64,000 nucleotides of DNA from the NCBI GenBank assembly GCA_028829895.1, contig CM054179.1, positions 51,047,391 to 51,111,390 of the forward strand, given 5' to 3'. Below are positions 11,950 through 24,477 of the stretch, piece after piece. The position numbers and the translations under genes were made by a program. Position 1 is the stretch's first letter; every line of letters starts with the position of its first letter. Source of the DNA: Sinotaia quadrata (taxonomy: Eukaryota > Mollusca > Gastropoda > Architaenioglossa > Viviparidae). Below the pieces are notes generated by a model. The model worked only from the letters and a program-made list of their open reading frames with translations, was not told the origin of the DNA and ran no database searches.

Positions 11950-13540
11950 CTGACCTCTCACAATAATGCTAAGCTGGCCTATAACAATAATACTAATCTG
12001 GCCTATCACAGTAATACTAATCTGGCCTATCACAGTAATACTAACCTGGCCTATCACAGTAATACTAAGCTGGCCTATCACAGTAATACTAAACTGGCCT
12101 ATCACAGTAATGCTAAGCTGGCCTATCACAGTAATACTAAGCTGGCCTATCACAGTAATACTAAGCTGGCCTATCACAGTAATACTAAACTGGCCTATCA
12201 CAGTAATGCTAAGCTGGCCTATCACAGTAATGCTAAGCTGGCCTATCACAGTAATGCTAAACTGGCCTATCACAGTAATGCTAAACTGGCCTATCACAGT
12301 AATACTAAGCTGGCCTATCACAGTAATACTAAGGTGGCCTATCACAGTAATACTAAGGTGGCCTATCACAGTAATACTAAGCTGGCCTATCACAGTAATG
12401 CTAAGCTGGCCTATCACAGTAGTGACAAGCTGGCCTATCACAGTAGTGACAAGCTGGCCTATCACAGTAATACTAAGCTGGCCTATCACAGTAATACTAA
12501 GGTGGCCTATCACAGTAATACTAAGCTGGCCTATCACAGTAATGCTAAGCTGGCCTATCACAGTAGTGACAAGCTGGCCTATCACAGTAGTGACAAGCTG
12601 GCCTATCACAGTAGTGACAAGCTGGCCTATCACAGTAGTGACAAGCTGGCCTATCACAGTAGTGACAAGCTGGCCTATCACAGTAATACTAAGCTGGCCT
12701 ATCACAGTAATACTAAGGTGGCCTATCACAGTAATACTAAGCTGGCCTATCACAGTAATGCTAAGCTGGCCTATCACAGTAGTGACAAGCTGGCCTATCA
12801 CAGTAGTGACAAGCTGGCCTATCACAGTAGTGACAAGCTGGCCTATCACAGTAGTGACAAGCTGGCCTATCACAGTAGTGACAAGCTGGCCTATCACAGT
12901 AGTGACAAGCTGGCCTATCACAGTAGTGACAAGCTGGCCTATCACAGTAGTGACAAGCTGGCCTATCACAGTAGTGACAAGCTGGCCTATCACAGTAGTG
13001 ACAAGCTGGCCTATCACAGTAATACTAAGCTGGCCTATCACAGTAATACTAAGGTGGCCTATCACAGTAATACTAAGCTGGCCTATCACAGTAATGCTAA
13101 GCTGGCCTATCACAGTAGTGACAAGCTGGCCTATCACAGTAGTGACAAGCTGGCCTATCACAGTAGTGACAAGCTGGCCTATCACAGTAGTGACAAGCTG
13201 GCCTATCACAGTAGTGACAAGCTGGCCTATCACAGTAATACTAAGCTGGCCTATCACAGTAATACTAAGGTGGCCTATCACAGTAATACTAAGCTGGCCT
13301 ATCACAGTAATGCTAAGCTGGCCTATCACAGTAGTGACAAGCTGGCCTATCACAGTAGTGACAAGCTGGCCTATCACAGTAGTGACAAGCTGGCCTATCA
13401 CAGTAGTGACAAGCTGGCCTATCACAGTAGTGACAAGCTGGCCTATCACAGTAGTGACAAGCTGGCCTATCACAGTAGTGACAAGCTGGCCTATCACAGT
13501 AGTGACAAGCTGGCCTATCACAGTAGTGACAAGCTGGCCT
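11950..13540. repeat. 24-bp minisatellite, 66 units, higher-order structure
   Basis: Exactly 66 full 24-bp units (CTGGCCTATCACAGTAATAC plus TAAG) run from 11950 to 13533, then a 7-bp partial unit. Variants are AATACTAAGC, AATACTAAGG, AATGCTAAGC and AGTGACAAGC. From 12469 a header of four units is followed by 5, 10, 5 and then 9 AGTGACAAG units, making blocks of 216, 336, 216 and 312 bp. The left edge (11950 to about 12300) is heterogeneous and the right part nearly uniform, which suggests recent expansion on the right. Because 24 is a multiple of three and the unit lacks stops in several frames, long frames open on both strands (minus 11839-13521, plus 11966-13546, plus 12334-13581). They encode pure octapeptide repeats, and I do not treat them as genes. 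Confidence 0.97.
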
Positions 13541-14427
13541 TGTTAGCATCGTATAGATCTTTCAAGGAGAGAGGTAAATGAAGAGGTGGGTTCAAAGATA
13601 ATGACTAAAAATAAATGTTTCTGCGTAAGAGGCGATAAATTGCTCTATCTAGATAAAAAAAAAAAGGTGTATACTTGAATATTAAAATTACAATATGGCA
13701 TTAAATTGCTGTGTGACATACATTAATTATTAATATTGGTTTGAAACTCGTAAAGAACTATATACATGTATATATTTACACACACCTTTGTAAAATGTCT
13801 ATAGTATTAAAATATAAATTAATAAAACTAGTATTTATAATTAACTCCTTTAATAATATTTCATTAAGTATTACTAACTTAAATATTCAGTACACATATA
13901 CATATAATTTTAATAATCAATAATCGAAATAATCAGGTAATGAATTGTTACTTCATATAGTGAATATTAACAGCTAATCGATTATTATCCAAACTTTGGT
14001 GCAAGAAAACAAGAACAATAAGAACGAATTAGTCGAAGAATCAGACAACTTTCAAGACTATGTTTAAGACTCCGTTCACACTAACAAAGAACATTTTATA
14101 TTATAGAAGACCTGTGAAGAATATTATAATCATGAAAATTACTGATAACATTCTTTTTAATTTTATGAATCTTTTCTCAACCTGCCAATATTTAAAGTCC
14201 TAATAATCAACTAGAAACCGAGATTGAGACAATTTTTTTGTTTGTGTCAAATGAGCACGAACTGTTTCTATAGTGTTATAAATAGGTATTCGTCAGCAAT
14301 ATGTTTTATAAATAACTTTGCACTGTCTGATTTAATATATGTGCATTATTTGTATTGAATGCCCAATAAGGACAAAATAAAAATGATGATATCTAAATGC
14401 CATCTTTCTCCGCTTGCTATTGATTTC
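13541..14427. other. Very AT-rich sequence without recognisable gene
   Basis: Includes a short poly-A near 13655 and TATA-rich runs near 13760-13920. No supported gene. Confidence 0.55.
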
Positions 14428-14747
14428 CCATTATCACTTGCACAAATACAAAGTAGATTTACAGTACTACACTCATCTATACATCATTATACAGACGTCA
14501 CTCGTCTATACGTCATTATACAGACGTCACTCGTCTATACATCATTATACAGACGTCACTCGTCTATACGTCATAATACAGACGTCACTCGTCTATACGT
14601 CATTATACAGACGTCACTCGTCTATACATCATTATACACACGTCACTCGTCTATACGTCATTATACAGACGCCATCCCATTACCCCTTGCACAAATAGAA
14701 AGTAGATTTACAGTATTACACTCGACTATATGTCACTATACAGACAT
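14428..14747. repeat. 29-bp minisatellite framed by a 47-bp direct repeat
   Basis: About seven 29-bp units (ACAGACGTCACTCGTCTATA plus CRTCATTAT) at 14469-14671. They lie between two copies of a segment containing TTGCACAAATA and AGTAGATTTACAGTA (about 14428-14475 and 14676-14724). Each unit holds CGTCA/GACGTC motifs. Open frames at 14359-14796 and 14414-14698 are repeat translations. Confidence 0.9.
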
Positions 14748-16077
14748 GTTATTTTACTTTTTCTGGACTGCAGTCAAATATGTGGCTAGTCATTAATCTG
14801 TTTAGAGGAGAAACAAAGTAAAATCAAATTTAAAATAGTTATATAATCAGGTGTAGTGAAGAATTTACCTTTGAATTAGTTGTGATATTAATGGAAGGAC
14901 AACTGCATTTAAAAACGTACTTAATTCATGATCATAATATCAGCTTGAAAAAAAGTCGGCACTGTGGCATTCCAAGGCTTAATCATCGAATTTGCAAGAT
15001 GGCTGTGATAAAAATATAATCTCTTCTTGGCAAGGAATCTAAGTGGATATATTTGCATTGTTACTTGAAATTCATCACAAATAAATATGCTTGCTAAATT
15101 GCCTTCAACTTCTACAAGTTTAAATTTTACTACAGGAAAAATCTCATGCAAGTTTGTATCTTAATTTCAAGACACGTTTAACTGCAACAAATTCTATCTA
15201 TGCATGCTTGAGTCTTAATTTTCCAAAATAAAACTTTGTGCCTTTATTTAGTTCCCCCAAAATATGAACATTAATCTGAAACAAACGCATATATAAATGA
15301 AGAAAACTATTTTTATGTATCTTACCGCCTTCAAAAGGATATTATGTACCTAATTTCTTCACAAGTCAAGCTAGTATCTTAACTCTGTTGCAAGGAAAGC
15401 TGAGCCTTAATTTTACTATAAAACCTGAAGGAAAAATAGACATGCACGCTTCACTGTAACATAATGTAACGTAATTTCGTCACACACATACACACAAGTT
15501 TTTCCTCGTAATTTCGTCTAAGAAGAAGTGCAATTTTACCTCAAACAATAATTTGATATACTTGTATGAAAACTGGGTCACAATAAAGTGTTGGTATCAT
15601 TGTCTTGTCAACAAGAATGTCCGTATGTTTTAACAGACTATAATTCCACGTACTTGTACTGTAACTGTTCACAGGAAACGTTTATGTGTTAATATCCTCA
15701 AAATAAAACACGTTCGATCTTTTCATTTCTTTTTTTTTAAAGGAAAAATTTAATATTGTAAGTGTTTGTACTGAATTTCCTGACAAAAAAAGGTTTATAT
15801 TTAATAACAACAGGAATGTGAGCACGTTTAAATGATGAGCAAACACCACCAAACTATAATCCTACGTGCTTTAAAACACAGGAAAATGCTCACGTTTACT
15901 AAAACAAACAAACAAACAAACAAACAAAAAATCCATACATTTGAAAACTTGGTCACTAGAAAATTTTGTACATTAATGTCGTCAACAAAAGACTATATTT
16001 CTACCTTCCTTTCACAAACTTTGCACTAGAGCAACAGGTAAATACTCACAATTGTAAACATTTGCAGCCAGCTCAGG
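14748..16077. other. AT-rich sequence without recognisable gene
   Basis: The minus-strand frame at 14921-15151 and the plus-strand frame at 15832-16029 are short and unrecognised. An (AAAC)n run lies near 15901-15927. Several loosely similar phrases around CTTAATTTTACTA suggest old duplications. Confidence 0.5.
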
Positions 16078-16174
16078 CCAATGCGGCACACAGAAATGAA
16101 ACACGAAACGTACTCACTTGCCAATGCGGCACACAGAAATGAAACACGAAACGTACTCACTTGCCAATGCGGCA
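16078..16174. repeat. 43-bp tandem repeat
   Basis: Two full copies (CCAATGCGGCACACAGAAAT at 16078 and 16121) and a partial third at 16164. They lie at the start of a GC-richer patch running to about 16480. Confidence 0.9.
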
Positions 16175-16215
16175 AATGCCGAAACGCAACACATGACTAC
16201 CAAAGGTGAGGCAGT

Positions 16216-16297
16216 GAGCCACTGTTAGGCGTGTCAAGAGGGGTCTCTGTCTTGAGCCACGCTTAGTGTGTCAAGAGGGGTCCATTTTGCGAGCCAC
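16216..16297. repeat. 37-bp short tandem repeat
   Basis: GAGCCAC recurs at 16216, 16253 and 16291 with a shared GTGTCAAGAGGGGTC between. The surrounding GC-rich patch has no gene I recognise. Confidence 0.75.
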
Positions 16298-16739
16298 TTC
16301 TGACGAAACCATAGGATGCCTTTGACCTAGTCCTATCGTGTCAACAGCAAGCTGCAAGCCAGTGGTGACCGTTCGAGAACCTACGTGTGGGACGGTGTGG
16401 TTGATGCCTGCCAAACCATCTCAGCGGCACGCGCTTACATGAGCACTGGTCGTTTGCCTACTTGAACTTTGATTACTGCGCACGTGTTCCTGAGAGTCGT
16501 GCAGTCTTCTGACTGGCAGTTAGCGTTTATGAAATTCAGAATAGTCAGTTGAAAGTTTGGAGCGCGTTTCCTCATCCCCCCCCCCCCACTCCACAGCCCC
16601 TCCCCCCGAGTATAGCATTCTGAGGTGGGATATGGTTGAATTATAGGCGGCAAAATTTACAAAATTTATGCTAACTTGCTTTGCGAAATACATACACTTT
16701 ACGTCATAAAACGACTGTTTGTATGCGAGATTGGCTGAA

Positions 16740-16858
16740 GGATGATTATGTTTTATCGGTGTTGGAATTCTGGCGGAAGGAGGACTAGGTGTTTTATCGG
16801 TGTTGGAATTCTGGCTGAAGGGGAACTAGGTGTTTTATCGGTGTCGGAATTCTGGCGA
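16740..16858. repeat. About 40-bp tandem repeat
   Basis: Three copies containing TTTTATCGGTGTTGGAATTC, followed by CTGGCG or CTGGCTG. Confidence 0.9.
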
Positions 16859-17415
16859 TGCTAGCGAACGCTCGGCGAGTACACATGCTAGGTGTTGTTC
16901 GTCAAGAGTGATTCTGTTTCGGGAGATGACTGAGTCTTTTAATGATATCGGAATGGCGTTTTCTTTATAAAGCTAACTACAGTTGGGTGAAAGAAAGAAC
17001 AGAAACAATATAGAAACAAAAAGGGAGAAATATGTACATGTAGAAATGAATGAATGAACAAAAAGGAAAGACACAGACACAAAGAAACAAAATAAGAAGA
17101 TAGAAAGAAGAAAGAAGAAAAGACAAAGTGTAAGAAAATAAGTTACACTTTGCAAAGGTTACTCCTATTACACCAGTGACAGCTACACAATGTTAGGAAA
17201 AATGTTGAATAAACAATACAAATAACTATTTAATATAAAATTTGCCAGAGGAAAAGACAGGCAAATCAAGACAAGATTAACAGCAACGTAATAATACATA
17301 CTGACTGCGTTTGTGAATGTTTTCCCTTTCTCCTACCAGCCAATGAACTTGTCAAATTCCCAACCTCTAACTGGTGGAAAAAATATTTAATAGAAGCAAA
17401 GTAGTGATTTTTTAA

Positions 17416-17462
17416 ATTTATTTATTTATTTATTTATTTATTTTTTTTTTTTTGGGGGGGGG
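17416..17462. repeat. (TTTA)n, poly-T and poly-G tract
   Basis: A TTTA microsatellite passes into about 12 T and then about 9 G. Confidence 0.93.
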
Positions 17463-17543
17463 CACAAATACAGTACATTATTGTACTAATGTGGTTTGAT
17501 CAATTATTTTCTTCCTCCGGGCAATCAACTCTAACTAAGCAAT

Positions 17544-17743
17544 CCAATCAAAATTACAAACACAATTCGCACAGCTTTCAGCTAGCAGTCCAATCAAAAT
17601 TACAAACACAGTTCGCACAGCTTTCAGCTAGCAGTCCAATCAAAATTACAAACACAGTTCGCACAGCTTTCAGCTAGCAGTCCAATCAAAATTACAAACA
17701 CAGTTCGCACAGCTTTCAGCTAGCAGTCCAATCAAAATTACAG
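17544..17743. repeat. 46-bp minisatellite
   Basis: Copies start at 17544, 17590, 17636, 17682 and 17728 (CCAATCAAAATTACAAACAC, then AGTTCGCACAGC). The last is partial. Nearly identical, so recent. Confidence 0.95.
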
Positions 17744-18429
17744 TGCATTTTTGTGACACAGCGCCTTTCTACACCATTGGTACAAATACTGTTTGGTTTT
17801 TTAAAGAGAGAAATCGTGACCTTGACAGCGGTGCCTTTGATGTCAACCCCTAGGCGTAGTGGGTCTTCCTGCCTATCCTTAAAGGTACTGGAAGTCCTTG
17901 TGTAGGAAACAAGGCCTTCGTATGCAAATGTATCTTGCCTGCTTATTTATCTCCATGATAAAGCTACATAACAGACTGGAAAGAGCTGGAAACTCGGAAA
18001 GTTTCCATTAACTAATATGGATTCATCTGCTGACTCTCAGATCCCAATGTACCGACGCCTTTCAAAACAAGGATACACTCCTCACCCCATGGCAGGTTAG
18101 CTAAGGATAAGGCATGCTTGACTGACTAATAGTGAGAGTGATTACAGTAAATATTCTACCGAAGCATACGTCAGGACTGACCACTCACGAAGTACCTGAT
18201 GACCGAAACTGACCAATCGAAATTACTAATATGCAAGAGTCAGTGCTGCTTGGAAAAGTCATTTCTAAAATCATTTTGCAATTTTCGGTCAATATAGACA
18301 GATTCACAAATCCCTGTGGTGCGCGGGTTAGAAAAATGCTCGAAATGTGGATAGTTTCAGAGTTATTTTAATTTTCGACTTTGTAATTTTCGATTTTTTA
18401 TTTTACAGCTAGTAGTAAATTATTTCGTT

Positions 18430-18434
<5 letters not shown>
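17744..18434. other. Unique sequence, no recognised gene
   Basis: Moderate GC content compared with the flanks, but no open frame or splice pattern I can support. Confidence 0.45.
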
Positions 18435-18479
<45 letters not shown>

Positions 18480-18546
18480 AGAGAGCAAACATGCACGTGT
18501 ATTTGTATATTATATTTTGTGGCCACTAAAGGACAGAGAGAGAAAG

Positions 18547-18577
<31 letters not shown>

Positions 18578-18630
18578 CAAATATGCACGTGTATTTGTAT
18601 ATTGTGCTTTGTGGCCACTAAAGGACATTG
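18435..18630. repeat. (GA)n microsatellite duplicated with its flank
   Basis: A GA run at 18435-18485 and a second at 18533-18577 are each followed by the same about 50-bp flank containing ATGCACGTGTATTTGTATAT and GTGGCCACTAAAGGACA. The whole is a 92-bp duplication. Confidence 0.9.
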
Positions 18631-18980
18631 TCACGATGTGATTTAATTCAGTAGGGAGAGCAAGATGAATTGTTATAAATGTATATTTGTACATGGCATG
18701 TGTAATCTCTGAAAGGGTGTTTTATAGCATGATTTAACTCAGCAGAAATATATTCTGTAGATTTTACTTGCTGCAGTTTGGAGATTCCATTGTGTAATTT
18801 AATTTGTGAATAGCACTACACTTGCTTAAATAGAACTATTATGTGTACTGAATTTTACAATTTTGTAAAAGGAGTGTAAAGAAAGTGTAAAGAATACTAC
18901 ATTCGCTTAAATGTATCTATTTTTGTACGGTGTACTTTGCAATTTTGTGAAAGGGATTTTTAGTGTGATTTAATGTAATA

Positions 18981-19459
18981 AGAGAGAGCTAAAGACGATA
19001 AATGATGTATTGTTAGCCGAGAGTGAGAGAGCTAAAGACGATAAATGATGTAATGTTAGCCGAGGGTAAGAGAGCTAAAGACGATAAATGATGTATTGTT
19101 AGCCGAGGGTGAGAGAGCTAAAGACGATAAATGATGTATTGTTAGCCGAGGGTGAGAGAGCTAAAGACGATAAATGATGTATTGTTAGCCGAGGGTGAGA
19201 GAGCTAAAGACGATAAATGATGTATTGTTAGCCGAGGGTGAGAGAGCTAAAGACGATAAATGATGTATTGTTAGCCGAGGGTGAGAGAGCTAAAGACGAT
19301 AAATGATGTATTGTTAGCCGAGGGTGAGAGAGCTAAAGACGATGATGTATTGTTAGCCGAGGGTGAGAGAGCTAAAGACGATAAATGATGTATTGTTAGC
19401 CGAGGGTGAGAGAGCTAAAGACGATAAATGATGTATTGTTAGCCGAGGGTGAGAGAGCT
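18981..19459. repeat. 43-bp minisatellite
   Basis: About eleven copies of a unit with GAGAGAGCTAAAGACGATAA, then ATGATGTATTGTTAGCCGAG. One copy near 19340 has lost four bases (GACGATGATG). Confidence 0.95.
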
Positions 19460-20475
19460 GATTTAGTTAAAGTCAAGTAACTAAAAGGTTAGGGAGAGTC
19501 TGATAAGTATGTTTAAGGAAAGATAGGACAAATTAAGACTTTCATGAGACAGACATTGTGTTACTGCAATGATGCTGGCAGCTCCTTCTACCTTCCATCT
19601 TTGTTCATTTTGAGCGATTTTGGAAATTCCAGAGAATTGTACGGTTCAGTCTTCATACCCTTTGACCTTGCCAAGAACTGCATATGTTGGCACAGGTCCA
19701 TGTATTTTTGCTTCCTTCATCACAACGCCCACTGGCTGAATGCAGAAGGGAAATAATCTAGCAAGACGAATGGTCCCGTAATTTTGAACACTATCGTAAT
19801 CTTTCCTTTTCGATTTAGATGTAAAATATAATTTTGTCTGTTTGATACGTGTAATATTAGTAGGAACCCTACCTGTTAGATGGCAAAGTGATTTTAGCAG
19901 AGAACAATGGAAGACATTTGTTATTTTTTTCCTTGCTTTTGCTGAAAGATCATTATTAACGAAGCAGTGACAGAAATTATAAAATTCTTGAAGTTTATTA
20001 TTGTATGTAACTGAAAGGGTTACTACTGATGACAGATAGCTCCCCTCAGCAATGACAGACAGTAGTTGTTGCATTACTGATGACAGATATTTGATCTATT
20101 TGATGGCTGACTGCTCGTCAGTAGATGAGAATTCCAGAACAAATAGAAATTCAGATCAAGATGACAAAAACCCCAGCTGAACAAAAGATAACATTTGGTG
20201 CCGGGTATAATTATTGTGATAATTATTATATATGTAGCAAAAGCGATGGTTCTTACAATATCAATAAACCAAATCAATAAATGTTAACGTACACACAAAC
20301 TTACAATTCTAAAAGAATTTCCATCATTATGATTCATTTTATAATAAAAGACAATAATCCAAACATTCAACAGTTTATCATCATAGTCTCCAATAAATGG
20401 TTTCACTATACCATTCGTATGTATTTAAACAAAATACATGACTTTAGGTTATAATTTAGTTCATCAATAGACTTC
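19460..20475. other. Unique stretch with unrecognised open frames
   Basis: Holds the longest non-repetitive small frames outside element A: minus 19646-20074 (142 codons, slightly basic middle section), minus 20074-20277 (67 codons) and plus 19544-19756 (70 codons). I recognise no domain in them. Opposing overlapping frames and the lack of any visible splice pattern keep me from calling a gene. Confidence 0.3.
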
Positions 20476-20667
20476 ATAATGTATACAGAAAAAGGGGGCT
20501 CCACAAATTTCATATCATATATTTACAAAGAGAATCACCATAATGTATACAGAAAAAGGGGGCTCCACAAATTTCATATCATATATTTACAAAGAGAATC
20601 ACCATAATGTATACAGAAAAAGGGGGCTCCACAAATTTCATATCATATATTTACAAAGAGAATCACC
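20476..20667. repeat. 64-bp tandem repeat
   Basis: Three apparently identical 64-bp copies containing ATGTATACAGAAAAAGGGGG and ATTTACAAAGAGAATCACC. Confidence 0.95.
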
Positions 20668-22044
20668 GCTGATGCCACCAATACGTCTTTGAAAAGAAAT
20701 GTCCATTAGCATTCATGCATACAACTAATCATCACTGAGAAATAACAAAATCTCTAACATTCTATTAATAAAATATTTCAATCACTCTTGCAAAAACAAC
20801 AAAAATAACCAAACAATTGCCTGGAACATGCTAGGGACTTCACTATTCTTGCGATCCACAATACAACTTCTTCACCCTGGCTTGGCACAGCAAGAATGAT
20901 TTATCTTAGCAGTAATTTTTGTCTTGACTCTCGTCCCCAGTTTTGCCTACGTCATGGGTGGAACTAAAATGCTCATATATGGTTATGGTACATCCAGCCC
21001 ACTTCATTCCCCCCCCATACAAGTCATTCCTCCTTCCCTCTGTACATCGCTTGTCAAGCCTAATGGGTTCCTAAATGGCTTAATATAATCCTCTCACGCT
21101 GTGTGTGAGGTGTGAAAGTATAGTTGACTGCACAGCTAAGTGAATAATAACATGATAACGGTCAACAACAAATAATATGCAATACAATATAAATAGTGAT
21201 TATTGAAAATGTAACTAGAATAGACAATTTAAACGGCATGGCAGTAATTTGCCTTCACGGGATGCCAATCATTACAATGGCAGTGGGTTAATTTTTTCAC
21301 AATATATATAAAAGATGTCAGATTTTTATATCATTGATGGAGTGTTACATCTTGGGTAGTGTTTGCATGACAACATTTGTTACAGTGTTTAAAAAATAAA
21401 CATCCACAACTTGTTAATTTTATTTTTAAGGAGATTTCTAGCACTGTGAATGGAGTTCGAGTGAAAAGTAATAAGTCGGATATAAAGGAAATCCTATTTT
21501 CTGTGGTATCAGGTAGCATATTTTGGGGGTATTATGTCTGATCAGTGTTAGCTGTGAAATATATATATTTATTAAATATTATAGCTAGCATTGAATAGGA
21601 ACACCTTATCGTTGACACAATTTGCATCAAGAAGTGTTAAGATATTATGAGTGGGAAAATAATATAAATCCTCAATTTTCAAAGGGCACATCTCTCAAAC
21701 TACAGGTCCTACCACAAGAAGAGGAACAACTCATGCCCAACCTAGAAAATACATTCGCAAACATTTCATCCAATGGGGATGGAACGACAGTTTATTTGTT
21801 GAAGTACTCTGTTCTAACATTTTGAATTTGAACATAACTCAGGACCACTCATAAAGGCAATAATGAACTTAGGGTAAGATAACTCATAAAGAAAGAATGG
21901 TCTTAGAATATTGTATACGTGTTTCCTATTGATCTACTATTTGAATTGGAGAATGCTTTATTCAACCATTATTTCTGTGTTCATTAATGTGACTATGATG
22001 TACATTATACTTGTGAATTTTGATTGATGTTATTTTTTATTATT
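20668..22044. other. AT-rich sequence without recognisable gene
   Basis: The short frames at 21331-21519 (minus) and 21622-21825 (plus) are unrecognised. A C-rich patch lies near 21009-21040. Confidence 0.5.
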
Positions 22045-22133
22045 GAAACAACAACTAGTAATTAGTTATGGATGACTAATAAATAATAATAATCATAACT
22101 ATTAACCATTACCTAGGTGGCGTTGGGGTCACA
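22045..22133 (+). mobile_element. Family B LTR 3'-end fragment
   Basis: Matches the 3' end of LTR B1 and B2: TAATTAGTTATGGATGACTA, AATAATAATCATAAC and CCTAGGTGGCGTT, with a terminal TCACA at 22129-22133. The upstream LTR sequence is absent. Confidence 0.65.
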
Positions 22134-22261
22134 CAATCCTTAAGAGAAAATAATCATTCTTATGCTGTGACATTAATTCCATACTATGAGAGAAAACAAT
22201 CATTCTTATAAATATGCTGAAAATGTATTAGATAGTTGACAGTATAGGAAAAGATTTCTTT

Positions 22262-22420
22262 CAAACAAATTACTGCAAATACGCACACCCATACATACAT
22301 TCACACAGGCATACGTACACTCATACACACACATACATACACACACGCACATTCACACACATGCACACACGCGCACACACGCATATACACGCATATTCAC
22401 ACACGCACATTCAAACATGT
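22262..22420. repeat. Degenerate CA-rich tract
   Basis: Interrupted CACA, CATA and CGCA repeats. Simple sequence only. Confidence 0.85.
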
Positions 22421-22991
22421 TTATTAAAAACAAATTCTTTCCCAAAGGCATCACTGAAAAGACATTAGAGAATTGTGACTAGTATCATTTTAAATCATTA
22501 AGAATTAAAATTGAGAAAGATATTCACTTAAAAACCAAAAAAAAATTTCATATTAGTGAAACAGCTTCGTTCTTAAAACCTGGTAAACAAAAGAAAATCC
22601 GATAAAAGAAAACTCCATTTTGAAAGCCTTAAAATAATTAAATTAGAGAAAATCACATTAGTTATTTTTTCCTTTTTCTTTCTTATTTCGATTCTCATTT
22701 TGGTCTTTTGTTTTGTTTGGTCTTTTGTTGGCCGTAAATGAACTCAGATCTGGTTGGCCATTAGCGAATGAAACGGCATACTTTGTAATTTCTTCATAAT
22801 TTATAACATTTTACAACGAAACTCATATTTATTTTATTAACATTTATTGCTTTAATTTAAGAGAAGAATATTATATAAATTCTTTAATAGTAAAACCTAA
22901 ACAGGAAACAAATGCTGAATAAAGTATCAAATACAAAACAATGATGACATGCCAATTAAGGAAAGCACTTTTCGTGGGGACCTAGGTTGGA
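22421..22991. other. AT-rich spacer
   Basis: No gene seen. A short TTTTGTTTGGTC duplication lies near 22700. Confidence 0.5.
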
Positions 22992-23224
22992 ACCTATTCC
23001 CTCTTTTCCCTCTTTCATTCACAAAACCTATTCCTTTTTTCATTTACAAAACCTTTTCCCTCTTTCATTTACAAACCTATTCCTTCTTTCATTTACAAAC
23101 CTTTTCCCTCTTTTATTTACAAACTTTTTCCCTCTTTCATTTACAAACCTATTCCTTCTTTCATTCACAAACCTATTCACTCTTTCATTCACAAACCTTT
23201 TCCCTCTTTCATTTACAAACCTTT
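22992..23224. repeat. 24-bp minisatellite
   Basis: About nine to ten copies of CCTATTCCTTCTTTCATTTA plus CAAA, with TTTTCCCTC variants. The plus-strand frames at 22949-23248 and 22987-23226 are repeat translations. Confidence 0.92.
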
Positions 23225-23339
23225 AAATCTCAAGCATATGGACGCTGACCATCTTGTTCATAAACCAGTTCTTTCTGCTTTTTTCTTTTGAGCTATTTTC
23301 AATCTTTCATACATCAGACGAATATCGATTTAGTCGCAA

Positions 23340-23640
23340 TAGTTTTCAGCGTTATCATTCTCATCCCTCCGTCGCCGCCACCGCCACCCCAGCCCCAGCA
23401 CCACCATCATCATCAGTATCATCGTCGTTGTCGTCATCATCATCTTCTTCATAATCGTCAACCTCACCTTTATTGCATCATCGTCATCATTGCTATCTCC
23501 ATTTTGTCTTACAAATATTTATATCATCATCTGTGAAGTCATCGTTCTTTTCATTACCATCAACAACATCGTCATCATCGTATCATCATCATCATCATCA
23601 TCATCATCTTCATCATAACCTTCTTCGTCAACAGCAACAT
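23340..23640. repeat. CAT/ATC trinucleotide-rich region
   Basis: Degenerate ATC, CCG and GTC trinucleotides with a purer run near 23580-23610. The minus strand reads poly-Asp within 23519-23701, which is a by-product. Confidence 0.85.
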
Positions 23641-23826
23641 TGCCATAAATAACATCTTTGGAATCAAAATCATTGATTTGTTCCCATCGTATCAGCATCA
23701 ATTAGGTCACCATGATGGTAAACATGACAATACGTTTAAGAACTCACAATTGAAAGTTTCTGAATTTGTTCGAAATGGAATTCCGTTAGTTTATAGTTTT
23801 AAATAACTCTATACTTATGTTTTGCT

Positions 23827-23827
<1 letters not shown>

Positions 23828-23893
<66 letters not shown>

Positions 23894-23921
23894 GCCTGCC
23901 TGTCTGTCTGTCTATCTATCT
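23828..23921. repeat. (TATC)n microsatellite
   Basis: A TATC run ending in TGCC and TGTC variants. Confidence 0.97.
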
Positions 23922-24323
23922 GACACCTAACGAAAAGAGCGTGCGTACATTTTCACGTGACCTTTCTAAATGACGCCCTGTCCAATGTACTTTAATTTAC
24001 ATGAATGCGTGTCTGTTGGCCTTTCAGTTTTCTCCTCTTTCAGAGAGTTAGTAGGTAAAAACATAATATATATCTTGCTTACCTTCTGTCTAGCCGCCTG
24101 GAAACACGAGGCAAGATGGTGTCAAGAAGAAATATTCAAAGAAAACAATCAGCAATGACTCTCTCTCTCGAAAGAGAGAGAGAGAAAACAAACAAAAACC
24201 GTGTTTGACATGATGCGTACCAGTTGAACTTGCATGAATGCGAGAATCTACAAGCGAGAATTCGCTATCTTAGAGTTATCAAAATAATATTTTGTTAAAT
24301 GAAGTATGTGATAATTGATCATA

Positions 24324-24477
<154 letters not shown>

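Noticed and set aside
11950..13540. CRISPR-like regular repeats
   Set aside because: Units are contiguous with no unique spacers, and the setting is animal nuclear DNA. It is a minisatellite.
11839..13581. Three long proteins of 415 to 560 residues
   Set aside because: All are frames through the same 24-bp repeat, on both strands, with no non-repetitive coding flank.
23519..23701. Acidic poly-Asp protein
   Set aside because: By-product of the ATC/CAT repeat read on the minus strand.
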